A DNA stretch of 21,032 nucleotides from Spirochaeta sp. Its GTDB lineage: Bacteria > Spirochaetota > Spirochaetia > DSM-27196 > Alkalispirochaetaceae. The DNA lies in contig SKHA01000056.1 of assembly GCA_007117185.1 (NCBI GenBank), forward strand, positions 1 through 21,032, in the 5' to 3' direction. The notes under the pieces were generated by a model that saw only the letters and a program-made list of their open reading frames with translations, had not been told where the DNA came from and made no database searches. Below, piece by piece: positions 1-6,965 of this stretch (position 1 is its first letter; each line of letters starts with the position of its first letter). The translations under genes were made by a program, and so were the position numbers.

Positions 1-642
1 GGGATGGTCAGCGGGCGGACCCGTCCGTACCCCCAGATCATCCGGCCGGCGCTGCAGACCATCGGCACCGCCCCGGGGACGGAGCACGTCTCGGGGTTGT
101 ATGTGGTGAACACCCGGCAGGGGCTCTACTTCTTCGCCGATACCACGGTGAACCTGGACCCGGATGAGGAAGCTCTGCTGGATATCATCGCCCTGACGGT
201 GAAGCGGGTCAGGAGTTTTGAGGTTGAGCCGGTGGTGGCGCTGCTGTCCTACTCCAACTTCGGCAGCGCCCCGGGGGAAGAGCCGGAGCGGATGGCCCGG
301 GTTGCCCGAAGGGCTCGGGAGGTGTTTCCTGACCTGAAGATCGACGGGGAGATCCAGGCCAACGTGGCGCTGGACCCGGAGCTGCTGCAGGAGCTGTACC
401 CCTTCAGCCACCTGGCGGGGCACAGGGTAAATACCCTGATCTTCCCCAACCTGGCGGCGGGCAACATCGCCCACAAACTGATGGGCTCCATCGGCGCCGG
501 GGAGCTGGTGGGCCCCATCCTCACCGGGATGGCCCGGCCGGTGCACGTGCTGCAGATGGGCGCCTCCGCCCGGGAGATCCTGCACATGACGGCGATTGCC
601 GTGACCGACGCCCAGGCGCGGGGGGAAAAAAACGCCCGGTAG
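1..642 (+). CDS. maeB: NADP-dependent malic enzyme, C-terminal part (5' end outside window)
   Basis: This is the last 213 codons of a gene that begins before the window; no start is assigned. The sequence matches the C-terminal phosphotransacetylase-like domain of large MaeB-type malic enzymes (malate + NADP+ to pyruvate + CO2 + NADPH). Typical stretches are ADTTVNLDP near residue 46, VALLSYSNFGS near residue 79, KIDGEIQANVAL near residue 112, and a terminal block reading PVHVLQMGASAREILHMTAIAV. In MaeB this domain is regulatory or structural and is thought not to make acetyl phosphate. A stand-alone phosphate acetyltransferase is the alternative, but the terminal VHVL..ASxREI block is the MaeB form. 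The stop codon lies in one arm of the hairpin that ends the convergent downstream gene. Confidence 0.88.
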   Translation, partial: GMVSGRTRPYPQIIRPALQTIGTAPGTEHVSGLYVVNTRQGLYFFADTTVNLDPDEEALLDIIALTVKRVRSFEVEPVVALLSYSNFGSAPGEEPERMARVARRAREVFPDLKIDGEIQANVALDPELLQELYPFSHLAGHRVNTLIFPNLAAGNIAHKLMGSIGAGELVGPILTGMARPVHVLQMGASAREILHMTAIAVTDAQARGEKNAR

Positions 643-659
643 CACGAAGCCACCGGGCG
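626..659 (-). terminator. Intrinsic terminator of the DUF4914 gene, inside the maeB 3' end
   Basis: An 8-bp perfect stem (CGCCCGGT at 633-640 with ACCGGGCG at 652-659) is separated by an 11-nt loop. On the minus strand it is followed directly by seven T (plus-strand A run 626-632). This is the layout of a Rho-independent terminator for the minus-strand gene ending at 690. The plus strand has no T run after the stem, so it is not a good maeB terminator. The T tract and one stem arm are maeB coding sequence. Confidence 0.75.
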
Positions 660-689
660 CACATTCAGTTCACCCTGGAACACGCGGGA

Positions 690-2573
690 TCAGGGAGCCA
701 TCACCCCGATGTAATCGCTGATCGTTCCATCGTTCATACAAATATCGATGATCGCCTTTCCAAGGGGATCGATATTGGCGGTCTGGAACTGCTTCAGCTC
801 CTTCTTGAAGAACTCCGTGAGGATCACCGCACCGGCGTCGTAGCCATCCTTGCCAACCTCGGACTGCTCGTGCACCCGCAGCAGTCCCTTGGGCATCACC
901 TGTCCGGCTACCTTCAGGCGGTCAAGGTTGAAGCCCAGGAGGGGGCAGCGTGACTCAACCAGCTGCTCCGGGCGGAACTTGATGGAACCGCGGCGGGCCA
1001 TGTACTCCCGGGCGATCCACTGCGGCTGGAAACCTACCTTGTAGGAACCGATGTACTGGTTGGGGATGAGAACGTACCGTGTTCCGGGAGTGTCCCGGAT
1101 GAGTCGCAGCAGCAGGTTTGCCTGCACTACCCGTTTGCCCGTGGCGAAGGGCCAGTAGGACCCGACGCCCTCGCTGGTGAGCCCTTCGGTGGTGACGATA
1201 CTGGGGTTGGCGTGTCCCCGGGGAGCCACCAGCCGCCAGAGCCACGCCAGCGCCGGTGGCAGTACGTGGAACATGCCGATGATTCCGTAGTTGGGAGTCT
1301 CGCGGGTGGTGGGTGGGGTGCGAACACCAAAGCTGCGCACATCCACACCCACCGGTTCATCCACCACACGCTCGATGAACTCTCGGGGCATGATTACCCG
1401 CGGGTTGGGACAGGGTTTGCCCGGTTCATCCATGATGTGATCCCAGGGCAGGACGGTGGACCCGGGCTTGCCCTCGAGGTTGAGAAAGATCAGCGGTTCC
1501 GGGGGGTTGATGCACAACTTCTCGATGCTCGGTTCCTTACCGTATTCGTTCAGGTGGTCCACCCGGAGGAACCAACCCGCTTCGGCATCCTCAATCATCA
1601 GGCGTCCGGTGGTGCTGGTCTGGATGCTGGGGTGCGCCAGGGCCATGTCGTCGGTGACGGGGTGAAGTTCACAGGGATCACGCAGGTCGAAGTAGACGCA
1701 GTCATCGGTGATGATGTTTCTGGCCAGGAGGATGCGCCCGTCGGGTTCGCGATGGAGCTGCTGGGTCATCTCGCTCTTGCCGCCACCGCTGGCACCCTCG
1801 TGCATGATCACAAACTCGTTGTCGTAGGGGGTGACCAGCCGCACCGCCGAGCTGTGCAGGGTGGTCCAGTCTTCTTCCTCACCGATGCTTATCAGAATGC
1901 CGTAGACGCCCTTCTTGGCGCTGGGACCGGGATAGAGGTTGTACGAGAACAGCTCATGCATCCCCGGCAGGCGATTGTGAACCACCACCTGTTTGCCGTC
2001 GAAATGCGTCTGTCGGAAGGGAGGTGCCAGGTAGATCACCGCCCGGGGCGCGAATCCTGCGGGAACCTCATCTGCAGGATAGAACCCCTGCAAGTCCGCC
2101 AGGCCCGCAACAAAGAACCCGGCGTTTTCCGGGGCGATCAGCAGCGTGGGATACCCCCGCTTCTTGTCTCCCGAAAGGAAGGGAAGCACGATGAGGCTGC
2201 CGGCGGATCCCTTGAACCAGTCAAAGGTCTCCTGCCGCACGTCCTTGAAGTCCATGTCCGGATAGCGGTTGATCCAGTGGGGTTTGTCGGTGGGGCGATC
2301 GTCGGCAATGACCATCGCAGCGGGGTCCCGCCGGCGCATGTACGGCTCGACGTAGTTCACCGCAGCGCCGTTTTTGCAGCGCGCTACCGTTGCCTCCACA
2401 ACGCGGCCGTGTCCGGGCACATCGTAGGCGACCTCCACAATATCGTCGTCGGTCTCCTGGAATGCCAGTTCCATGAGGTGGTTGCGATCCCGGGGGAAGA
2501 TGAGGTCAACGCAACAAAGCATCTCCCGGAGCTCTTCAGTCAATACCAGGCGGTCAAATGGTGATACGTTCAT
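690..2573 (-). CDS. DUF4914 family protein, PEP carboxykinase-like P-loop
   Basis: This 627-residue protein has the length and overall sequence I associate with the DUF4914 family, which has no settled function. A P-loop, EGASGGGKSEM, lies at residues 259-269, followed by ITDDCVYFD near 288. The P-loop in the middle of a ~600-residue protein and the G-x-S-G-x-GK form resemble ATP-dependent PEP carboxykinase (GLSGTGKT). Distant kinship with PEPCK, and thus nucleotide-dependent phosphoryl or carboxylation chemistry on a C3/C4 acid, is inference. Its neighbours, malic enzyme and isocitrate dehydrogenase, fit that. No transmembrane segment or signal peptide is seen. The ATG at 2573 is the only sensible start; no SD precedes it, and a -10-like box sits 6 nt upstream. 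Confidence 0.8.
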   Translation of the reverse strand: MNVSPFDRLVLTEELREMLCCVDLIFPRDRNHLMELAFQETDDDIVEVAYDVPGHGRVVEATVARCKNGAAVNYVEPYMRRRDPAAMVIADDRPTDKPHWINRYPDMDFKDVRQETFDWFKGSAGSLIVLPFLSGDKKRGYPTLLIAPENAGFFVAGLADLQGFYPADEVPAGFAPRAVIYLAPPFRQTHFDGKQVVVHNRLPGMHELFSYNLYPGPSAKKGVYGILISIGEEEDWTTLHSSAVRLVTPYDNEFVIMHEGASGGGKSEMTQQLHREPDGRILLARNIITDDCVYFDLRDPCELHPVTDDMALAHPSIQTSTTGRLMIEDAEAGWFLRVDHLNEYGKEPSIEKLCINPPEPLIFLNLEGKPGSTVLPWDHIMDEPGKPCPNPRVIMPREFIERVVDEPVGVDVRSFGVRTPPTTRETPNYGIIGMFHVLPPALAWLWRLVAPRGHANPSIVTTEGLTSEGVGSYWPFATGKRVVQANLLLRLIRDTPGTRYVLIPNQYIGSYKVGFQPQWIAREYMARRGSIKFRPEQLVESRCPLLGFNLDRLKVAGQVMPKGLLRVHEQSEVGKDGYDAGAVILTEFFKKELKQFQTANIDPLGKAIIDICMNDGTISDYIGVMAP

Positions 2574-2579
2574 GCGGGC

Positions 2580-2608
2580 AGAATAACTGAGTTTCGGCGT
2601 AATTGCAA
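2580..2608 (-). promoter_or_regulatory. Predicted promoter of the DUF4914 gene (leaderless type)
   Basis: Read on the minus strand: -35 TTGCAA (2608-2603), a 17-nt spacer, then -10 TATTCT (2585-2580). Each hexamer matches sigma70 consensus at 4 of 6 positions. Only 6 nt separate the -10 box from the ATG at 2573, so transcription should begin at or next to the start codon. It is divergent from, and close to, the ferredoxin promoter. Confidence 0.5.
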
Positions 2609-2616
2609 GATTCTGT

Positions 2617-2645
2617 TTGACATTTTAAAGACGTTCGTTCACAAT
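2617..2645 (+). promoter_or_regulatory. Predicted sigma70 promoter of the ferredoxin gene
   Basis: A consensus -35 TTGACA (2617-2622), a 17-nt spacer and -10 CACAAT (2640-2645, 4 of 6 matches) point at the ferredoxin gene. This leaves a leader of about 30 nt that carries a strong SD, unlike the SD-less minus-strand genes nearby. Confidence 0.6.
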
Positions 2646-2684
2646 AAACGCGTCTTAGACACAAGAAACTTGAAGGAGAGTGAT

Positions 2685-2873
2685 ATGAAGACGACAGTCG
2701 ACCCCGATCTGTGCATCAGTTGCGCCATCTGTACCAACATGGTACCTGACGTTTTTTTTATGAATGACGACGGCCTTGCCGAAGCCAACCCCGGTGACGT
2801 CCCTGCCAACCTGGAAGACCAGGTGCGGGAAGCCGCCGAAGAGTGTCCCGCCGACGCTATTCTGATTGAATAG
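2685..2873 (+). CDS. Small single-cluster [4Fe-4S] ferredoxin
   Basis: This 62-residue soluble electron carrier has cysteines at 10, 13 and 16 (CISCAIC) and at 54 (CPADAI). That is the pattern of one-cluster bacterial ferredoxins of the Thermotoga/clostridial type; the second cluster's cysteine set is absent. It is very acidic, as expected. The ATG at 2685 is chosen over an in-frame TTG at 2670 because AAGGAG (2673-2678) lies 6 nt before the ATG and family members start here. It is monocistronic, with its own promoter upstream and a strong terminator right after the stop. Its redox partner is not identifiable from context; pyruvate:ferredoxin oxidoreductase or hydrogenase type enzymes are the usual partners in related anaerobes. 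Confidence 0.92.
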   Translation: MKTTVDPDLCISCAICTNMVPDVFFMNDDGLAEANPGDVPANLEDQVREAAEECPADAILIE

Positions 2874-2879
2874 CAACCA

Positions 2880-2908
2880 AGCCCCCCATTGCGGGGGGCT
2901 TTTTTTTT
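2880..2908 (+). terminator. Intrinsic terminator after the ferredoxin gene
   Basis: A perfect 8-bp stem AGCCCCCC/GGGGGGCT (2880-2887 with 2893-2900), a 5-nt loop and a run of nine T (2900-2908) lie 7 nt after the ferredoxin stop. In the opposite direction there is no T run, so it does not obviously serve the convergent icd gene, for which I find no clear terminator. Confidence 0.93.
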
Positions 2909-2948
2909 GTTCGCCCGGTGACGCCGGCGCCAGCCAGGCGGCTGCGCC

Positions 2949-5153
2949 TCAGCCGGCGCGAAACCCCTCCAGAATTCCGTTCAGCGTTGCGCTGGGACGC
3001 ATCGCCGCGGTGGCCAGCCGGTCGTCCGGATGGTAGTACCCCCCCAGATCAACCGGTGCCCCCTGGGCGTCCTCAAGCTCCTGCAGAATCTGTTGCTCCC
3101 GGCTGCGCAGTTGCGCCGCCAGAGCGGTGAAACGACGCCGGAGATCCTCGCTATCGGCTTTTTTCGCCATCGCATCCGCCCAGTACAGGGCCAGGTAGTA
3201 GTGGCTGCCCCGGTTGTCCAGCTCCTTCACCTTGCGTGACGGCGACTTTCCCGCCTTGAGAAAAACAGCCGTTGCCTCGTCCAGAGTCTCCGCCAGGAGC
3301 TGCGCCCCGGCGTTGTTGAAGGTGCGCCCCAGGTGCTCCAGAGAGACCGCAAGGGCGAGAAACTCGCCCAGGGAGTCCCACCGCAGATGCCCCTCTGTGA
3401 CGAACTGCTGCACGTGCTTGGGAGCGGACCCCCCGGCACCGGTCTCGAAGAGCCCGCCGCCGTTCATCAGGGGCACGATGGAGAGCATCTTGGCGCTGGT
3501 GCCCAGCTCCAGGATGGGAAAGAGGTCTGTCAGATAGTCCCGGAGGACGTTGCCGGAGACGGAGATCGTGTCCAGACCCCTGCGGATGCGCTCTACCGAG
3601 TAGCGCGTAGCCTCCTCCGGCGCCATCACCAGGATCTCAAGACCTTCCGTCTCGTGGTCCCCCAGGAGCGTCTCCACCCGGGAGATCAGTTGCGCGTCGT
3701 GGGCGCGGCGGCTGTCCAGCCAGAAGACGGCGGGGGTCCCGGTGAGGCGTGCTCGCTGCACCGCCAGCTTGACCCAATCGCTGATTGCCGCGTCCTTCAC
3801 CAGGCACACCCGAAAGATGTCTCCCTCTTCCACCGCCTGGCTCACCAGGACGGAACCGGCGCTGTCGATCACCTCCACCGTTCCTGCTGACGGAATCTCA
3901 AAGGTCTTGTCGTGGGAGCCGTATTCCTCGGCCTTCTGCGCCATGAGCCCCACGTTGGAGACGCTGCCCATGGTGGTGGGGTCGTAGGCGCCGTGAGCCT
4001 TGCAGTCCTCAATCACCGCCTGGTACACCGATGCATAGGAGCGGTCGGGGATGACGAACTTGGTGTCCGCTTCTTTCCCGTCAGGGCCCCAGGAGCGACC
4101 GGCGGCGCGGATCGCCGCGGGCATGGTGGCGTCGATGATGAAATCACTGGGGACGTGGAAGTTGGAAATGCCCTTGTCGGAATCCACCATCGAGACCGCC
4201 GGCCCCTGGGTAAAACAGCTCTCGATGTCAGCGTGAATTTCCTGCTGCTCCGCTTCGGGGAGCGTGCCGATCCTGGCCAGCAGGTCCCCCAGGCCGTTGT
4301 TGGGGTTGACGCCGAGGCGGGCAAAGGTCTCCTGGTGCTTTTCGAACACCCGGGCGAAGAACACCGCTACAGCGTGGCCGAAGATGATCGGATCGGAGAC
4401 CTTCATCATCGTCGCTTTGAGGTGCACCGAGAAGAGCACCCCCTGCTCCTTCGCGTCGGCGATCTGCTCCTGGAAGAAGCGCCGCAGCTCCCGCCGACTC
4501 AGTACGGCAGCATCCACTACCTCACCGGGGTCGAGGGCGATACCGGCGCGCAGGGTCTGCGCTTCACCACCGGCGGCGGGAGTGAAGCGGATCGCCGCAG
4601 TGGTAGCCTGGTCAACAGTGAGGGACTTTTCGCTGCCGTAGTAGTCTCCTCGAGTCATACTGGCTACATGAGATCGCGACTCCGGCTTCCACTCACCCAT
4701 GGAATGAGGGTACATCCGGGCGTACTCCTTCACCGAACGCGCCGCCCGGCGGTCCGAGTTGCCCTCCCGCAGCACCGGGTTCACCGCGCTGCCCTTGATC
4801 CTGTCGTAGCGCTCGGAAGCGTCTTCGTAATTCGGAAGGTCAAACCCCTGGCTCTGCAGTTCCGCGATGGCGGCGCGCAGCTGCGGGAGAGAGGCGCTGA
4901 TGTTGGGCAGTTTGATCACGTTGGCATCGCTCTGTAGCACCAGCGTTCCCAGTTCAGCCAGGTCGTCGTTGACCCGCTGCTCCGGCGCAAGGCGCTCGGG
5001 AAACGCCGCAAGGATGCGCCCGGCAAGAGAGATATCCCGGGTCTCCACGGAGACGCCCACAGCGTCCACAAAGGTGCGAATAACCGGCAGGAGGGAGTAC
5101 GTGGCCAGAGCGGGAGCTTCGTCAGTTTTGGTATAGATGATTGTCTGATTCAT
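2949..5153 (-). CDS. icd: Isocitrate dehydrogenase (NADP+), monomeric type
   Basis: The 734-residue cytosolic enzyme converts isocitrate + NADP+ to 2-oxoglutarate + CO2 + NADPH. Length and sequence match the monomeric (IDH-II) family, which is unrelated in size to the dimeric ~420-residue enzyme. Hallmarks are the start IIYTKTDEAPALATYSLLPV, the block ADANVIKLPNISAS-like near residue 85 (here SDANVIKLPNISAS), KGISNFHVPSDFIIDATMPA near 340, and ELGTSAKMLSIVPLMNGGGL near 570. The ATG at 5153 is preferred over a TTG two codons upstream because family members begin just before IIYT. No SD precedes it; a TATTTT box ends 8 nt before the ATG. It is the only TCA-cycle oxidative enzyme in the window and a likely NADPH source beside the malic enzyme. 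The diguanylate cyclase gene ends 68 nt upstream. Confidence 0.96.
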   Translation of the reverse strand: MNQTIIYTKTDEAPALATYSLLPVIRTFVDAVGVSVETRDISLAGRILAAFPERLAPEQRVNDDLAELGTLVLQSDANVIKLPNISASLPQLRAAIAELQSQGFDLPNYEDASERYDRIKGSAVNPVLREGNSDRRAARSVKEYARMYPHSMGEWKPESRSHVASMTRGDYYGSEKSLTVDQATTAAIRFTPAAGGEAQTLRAGIALDPGEVVDAAVLSRRELRRFFQEQIADAKEQGVLFSVHLKATMMKVSDPIIFGHAVAVFFARVFEKHQETFARLGVNPNNGLGDLLARIGTLPEAEQQEIHADIESCFTQGPAVSMVDSDKGISNFHVPSDFIIDATMPAAIRAAGRSWGPDGKEADTKFVIPDRSYASVYQAVIEDCKAHGAYDPTTMGSVSNVGLMAQKAEEYGSHDKTFEIPSAGTVEVIDSAGSVLVSQAVEEGDIFRVCLVKDAAISDWVKLAVQRARLTGTPAVFWLDSRRAHDAQLISRVETLLGDHETEGLEILVMAPEEATRYSVERIRRGLDTISVSGNVLRDYLTDLFPILELGTSAKMLSIVPLMNGGGLFETGAGGSAPKHVQQFVTEGHLRWDSLGEFLALAVSLEHLGRTFNNAGAQLLAETLDEATAVFLKAGKSPSRKVKELDNRGSHYYLALYWADAMAKKADSEDLRRRFTALAAQLRSREQQILQELEDAQGAPVDLGGYYHPDDRLATAAMRPSATLNGILEGFRAG

Positions 5154-5160
5154 GAGCAAA

Positions 5161-5166
5161 AAAATA
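5161..5166 (-). promoter_or_regulatory. -10-like box directly before icd
   Basis: TATTTT on the minus strand is followed by 7 nt and then the icd ATG. It matches the -10 consensus at 4 of 6 positions; no good -35 hexamer is visible at the right distance. It is listed because the same arrangement recurs before three other SD-less genes in this window. Confidence 0.35.
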
Positions 5167-5221
5167 CGCTAAAACGGGCGTAAAAGACAGCCCCGGCGCA
5201 GTCACAACCAGGCAGGGCGGG

Positions 5222-6586
5222 TCAGGACGCCACTTCAACGCGGTTGCGTCCCTTCTTCTTGGCCTGATACAGGGCCATGTCAGCGGTCTCCATTGCGGTG
5301 ACCAGATCGCAGTCACCTTCGGTTGTGGCAATTCCGATGCTGATGGTCACCGTGCCGGCGAAGTCGCAGAAATCCAGTGCCGCTGCAGCGGCACGAACCC
5401 GCTCCATGATCGTGTGAGCCGCCGCGGCGGTAGTGTTGGGGAGAACCGCCACAACCTCCTCACCGCCGTAGCGCCCAAGGGTGTCTTCTTTCCGGAAACT
5501 GGCTTTCAGCAACTCCGCCAGCCGCCGGATTACCGCGTCGCCGGTAGGGTGGCCCCAGGTATCGTTGATCTTCTTGAAGTGGTCGATGTCGATCATCGCC
5601 ACGGCGTTGCTGGCGAACAGCGCGCAGTACTCCGGCCAGGCACGACCGACGTTGCGGTCAAAGCACTTCCGGGTCAGGAACCCGGTCAGACCATCCAGCT
5701 CCAGCTCCGCCAGGGCCCGCTGGAAGGACCGGGTGTTGTTGATTGCCACGGCGATGCTCTCGCCGAAGGCGATCACCGGATACAGGTCCGTTCCATGGAA
5801 GAACCCCGGGGTCCGATGCCAGAGGAACACCGCACCGACCAGAGCCCCCCGCACGCGCAGGGGAATCGCCAACAGCGACTTCGTCGGGTGTCCCGGTCCC
5901 AGGTCGTCGTGAATAACCGGCGAAAAGCTCTCCTCCAGAGCTGGCATGAGCAGCTCCACTGACGCTGCCGGCACGACCTGACCGGCAGTGAGATCCTCTG
6001 CCAGAATCTCTACCTCCCACCCTTCTGCCTTGCGGTGCATCGCGGCGATCTGACCGGACTCAAATTCCAGAATGTCCCTGAGCTGGGCGATAGCGAGAAC
6101 GAAGTTCTCCCTGAGTTCCACATCAGAGGCGACAACGGTGGTTGTCTGGCGCAGCGCTTCGGCGATCTCAAACTTGCGACGGATATACGCTTCCGCCTGC
6201 TTTCTGGACTGGATGGAGCGGTCGGTGCCCACCACCGCGCCGATTCCCCCGCTGGCGGTGCGTTCGGTGACCACTGCGTGGGTAGCAACCCAGTGCCACT
6301 CGCCGCGACGGTCCCGCAGGCGGTATTCGCAGTAAAGCTCATCCTCCCACCCCTCGTTTACCCGATCCCAAAGAGCGCGATATACCGGCATATCCTCCGG
6401 GTGAATACGCTCCTGATAGCTGCCGCTGCGCATCTCCTGATCAGTGAACCCCAGCTGTTTCAGGGTGCGGCTGGTGACGCCGCGGTCCCCGGCAAGGTCA
6501 CCGTAGAAAAAGCCCGCCCGCAGGAATACCGAGGTCAGGTGTCGATTACTGGATATTTTTTCAATAGGAAAGGCTTTTTCTGACAT
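5222..6586 (-). CDS. Diguanylate cyclase with PAS and GAF sensor domains
   Basis: The 454-residue protein probably makes cyclic di-GMP from two GTP. An N-terminal PAS fold (about 15-130, with RIHPEDMPVY and YRLRDRRGEWHWVATHA) is followed by a GAF-like domain (about 150-290, FESGQIAAMHR to AIPLRVRGALVGAVFLWH) and a C-terminal GGDEF domain (about 295-454). The active-site loop reads RYGGEEV, so the usual final Phe is Val; the two glutamates are intact. An RKED inhibitory-site motif (RxxD) sits at the normal distance before it, suggesting product inhibition. There is no transmembrane helix, so a cytosolic signal is sensed. ATG 6586 is chosen over one 17 codons upstream: the longer form would start in an inverted repeat, and a -35/-10 pair fits 6586. 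No EAL or HD-GYP partner is nearby. Confidence 0.92.
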   Translation of the reverse strand: MSEKAFPIEKISSNRHLTSVFLRAGFFYGDLAGDRGVTSRTLKQLGFTDQEMRSGSYQERIHPEDMPVYRALWDRVNEGWEDELYCEYRLRDRRGEWHWVATHAVVTERTASGGIGAVVGTDRSIQSRKQAEAYIRRKFEIAEALRQTTTVVASDVELRENFVLAIAQLRDILEFESGQIAAMHRKAEGWEVEILAEDLTAGQVVPAASVELLMPALEESFSPVIHDDLGPGHPTKSLLAIPLRVRGALVGAVFLWHRTPGFFHGTDLYPVIAFGESIAVAINNTRSFQRALAELELDGLTGFLTRKCFDRNVGRAWPEYCALFASNAVAMIDIDHFKKINDTWGHPTGDAVIRRLAELLKASFRKEDTLGRYGGEEVVAVLPNTTAAAAHTIMERVRAAAAALDFCDFAGTVTISIGIATTEGDCDLVTAMETADMALYQAKKKGRNRVEVAS

Positions 6587-6593
6587 TACACAC

Positions 6594-6622
6594 TGTATAG
6601 CCGAGGTGCCACAAAGTAACAA
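6594..6622 (-). promoter_or_regulatory. Predicted promoter of the GGDEF gene (leaderless type)
   Basis: On the minus strand TTGTTA (6622-6617), a 17-nt spacer and TATACA (6599-6594) form a -35/-10 pair with 4 of 6 matches each. Seven nucleotides then separate the -10 from the ATG at 6586, leaving no room for an SD. Confidence 0.5.
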
Positions 6623-6635
6623 CCCGAACGCCACC

Positions 6636-6669
6636 ATACCGGGGAACTACCCCGCCCCCGCCCCGGTAT
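6636..6669. repeat. 9-bp perfect inverted repeat between HPr and GGDEF genes
   Basis: ATACCGGGG (6636-6644) and CCCCGGTAT (6661-6669) are perfect inverted copies with a 16-nt loop. The minus strand of the loop and arm reads GGGGCGGGGGCGGGG, three dense G runs. A shorter alternative hairpin, GGGG AACTA CCCC, is nested. It begins only 2 nt after the HPr stop codon. There is no T run on the minus strand, so it is not a standard intrinsic terminator; it may stabilise the 3' end of the PTS mRNA or cause pausing. Confidence 0.6.
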
Positions 6670-6671
6670 TG

Positions 6672-6965
6672 CTACAATCCGCTGCTCCGCACCGCTTCAT
6701 TGATGATCTGGAAGTTGGACGTCACCAGGGTGCGAAGGTCCTCCAGCGCTGCCTGCTCGTCCGGGCCGTCCGCCTCGATCGTGATGACCGTTCCGGGGGA
6801 TACGTTCAAGAGCAGTACCCGGAGGATCTGCTTTGCGTCCGCCGACGCGGCGCCTTTGTGTACGGTGATGGCGCTGCGGTACAGCCTGGCGGTCCGCACA
6901 AAAAGGTCCGCCGGGCGGCTGTGCAGGCCGTGGTCGTTCTCTACCGTTATCTCAGCGCTGATCAT
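6672..6965 (-). CDS. ptsH: Phosphocarrier protein HPr
   Basis: The 97-residue cytosolic PTS phosphocarrier takes phosphate from Enzyme I and gives it to EIIA proteins. The active-site motif HGLHSRPA places the catalytic histidine at position 15, as in E. coli and B. subtilis HPr. Position 46, the serine phosphorylated by HPr kinase in systems with that control, is Gln here (sequence ADAKQILRV), and the usual KxxxG context is altered. The start overlaps the ptsI stop by 4 nt (ATGA), so translation is probably coupled. It is the last gene of the PTS cluster. The protein is slightly longer than the ~85-88 residue norm, with a C-terminal helix extension. Confidence 0.95.
   Translation of the reverse strand: MISAEITVENDHGLHSRPADLFVRTARLYRSAITVHKGAASADAKQILRVLLLNVSPGTVITIEADGPDEQAALEDLRTLVTSNFQIINEAVRSSGL

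Noticed and set aside
4..642. Stand-alone phosphate acetyltransferase (pta)
   Set aside because: The frame is open through the window's left edge, and the terminal PVHVL...ASxREILHM block is the MaeB form of the domain.
1212..2564. 450-codon open frame on the plus strand
   Set aside because: It lies wholly antisense to the DUF4914 gene, has no recognisable domains and odd composition; it is a by-product of GC-rich codon use.
2670..2684. TTG start for ferredoxin five codons upstream
   Set aside because: It overlaps the AAGGAG site itself, and known one-cluster ferredoxins start at the ATG.
2909..2948. Possible terminator for icd in the GC-rich gap
   Set aside because: Only short, overlapping GC inverted repeats are seen, without a T run on the minus strand.
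3912..4937. 341-codon open frame on the plus strand
   Set aside because: It is antisense to the clear icd gene and reads as low-complexity His/Gly/Val/Arg-rich sequence.
6587..6637. 17-codon longer start for the GGDEF protein
   Set aside because: The start would lie inside the inverted repeat, without an SD, and the promoter pair would fall within the coding region.
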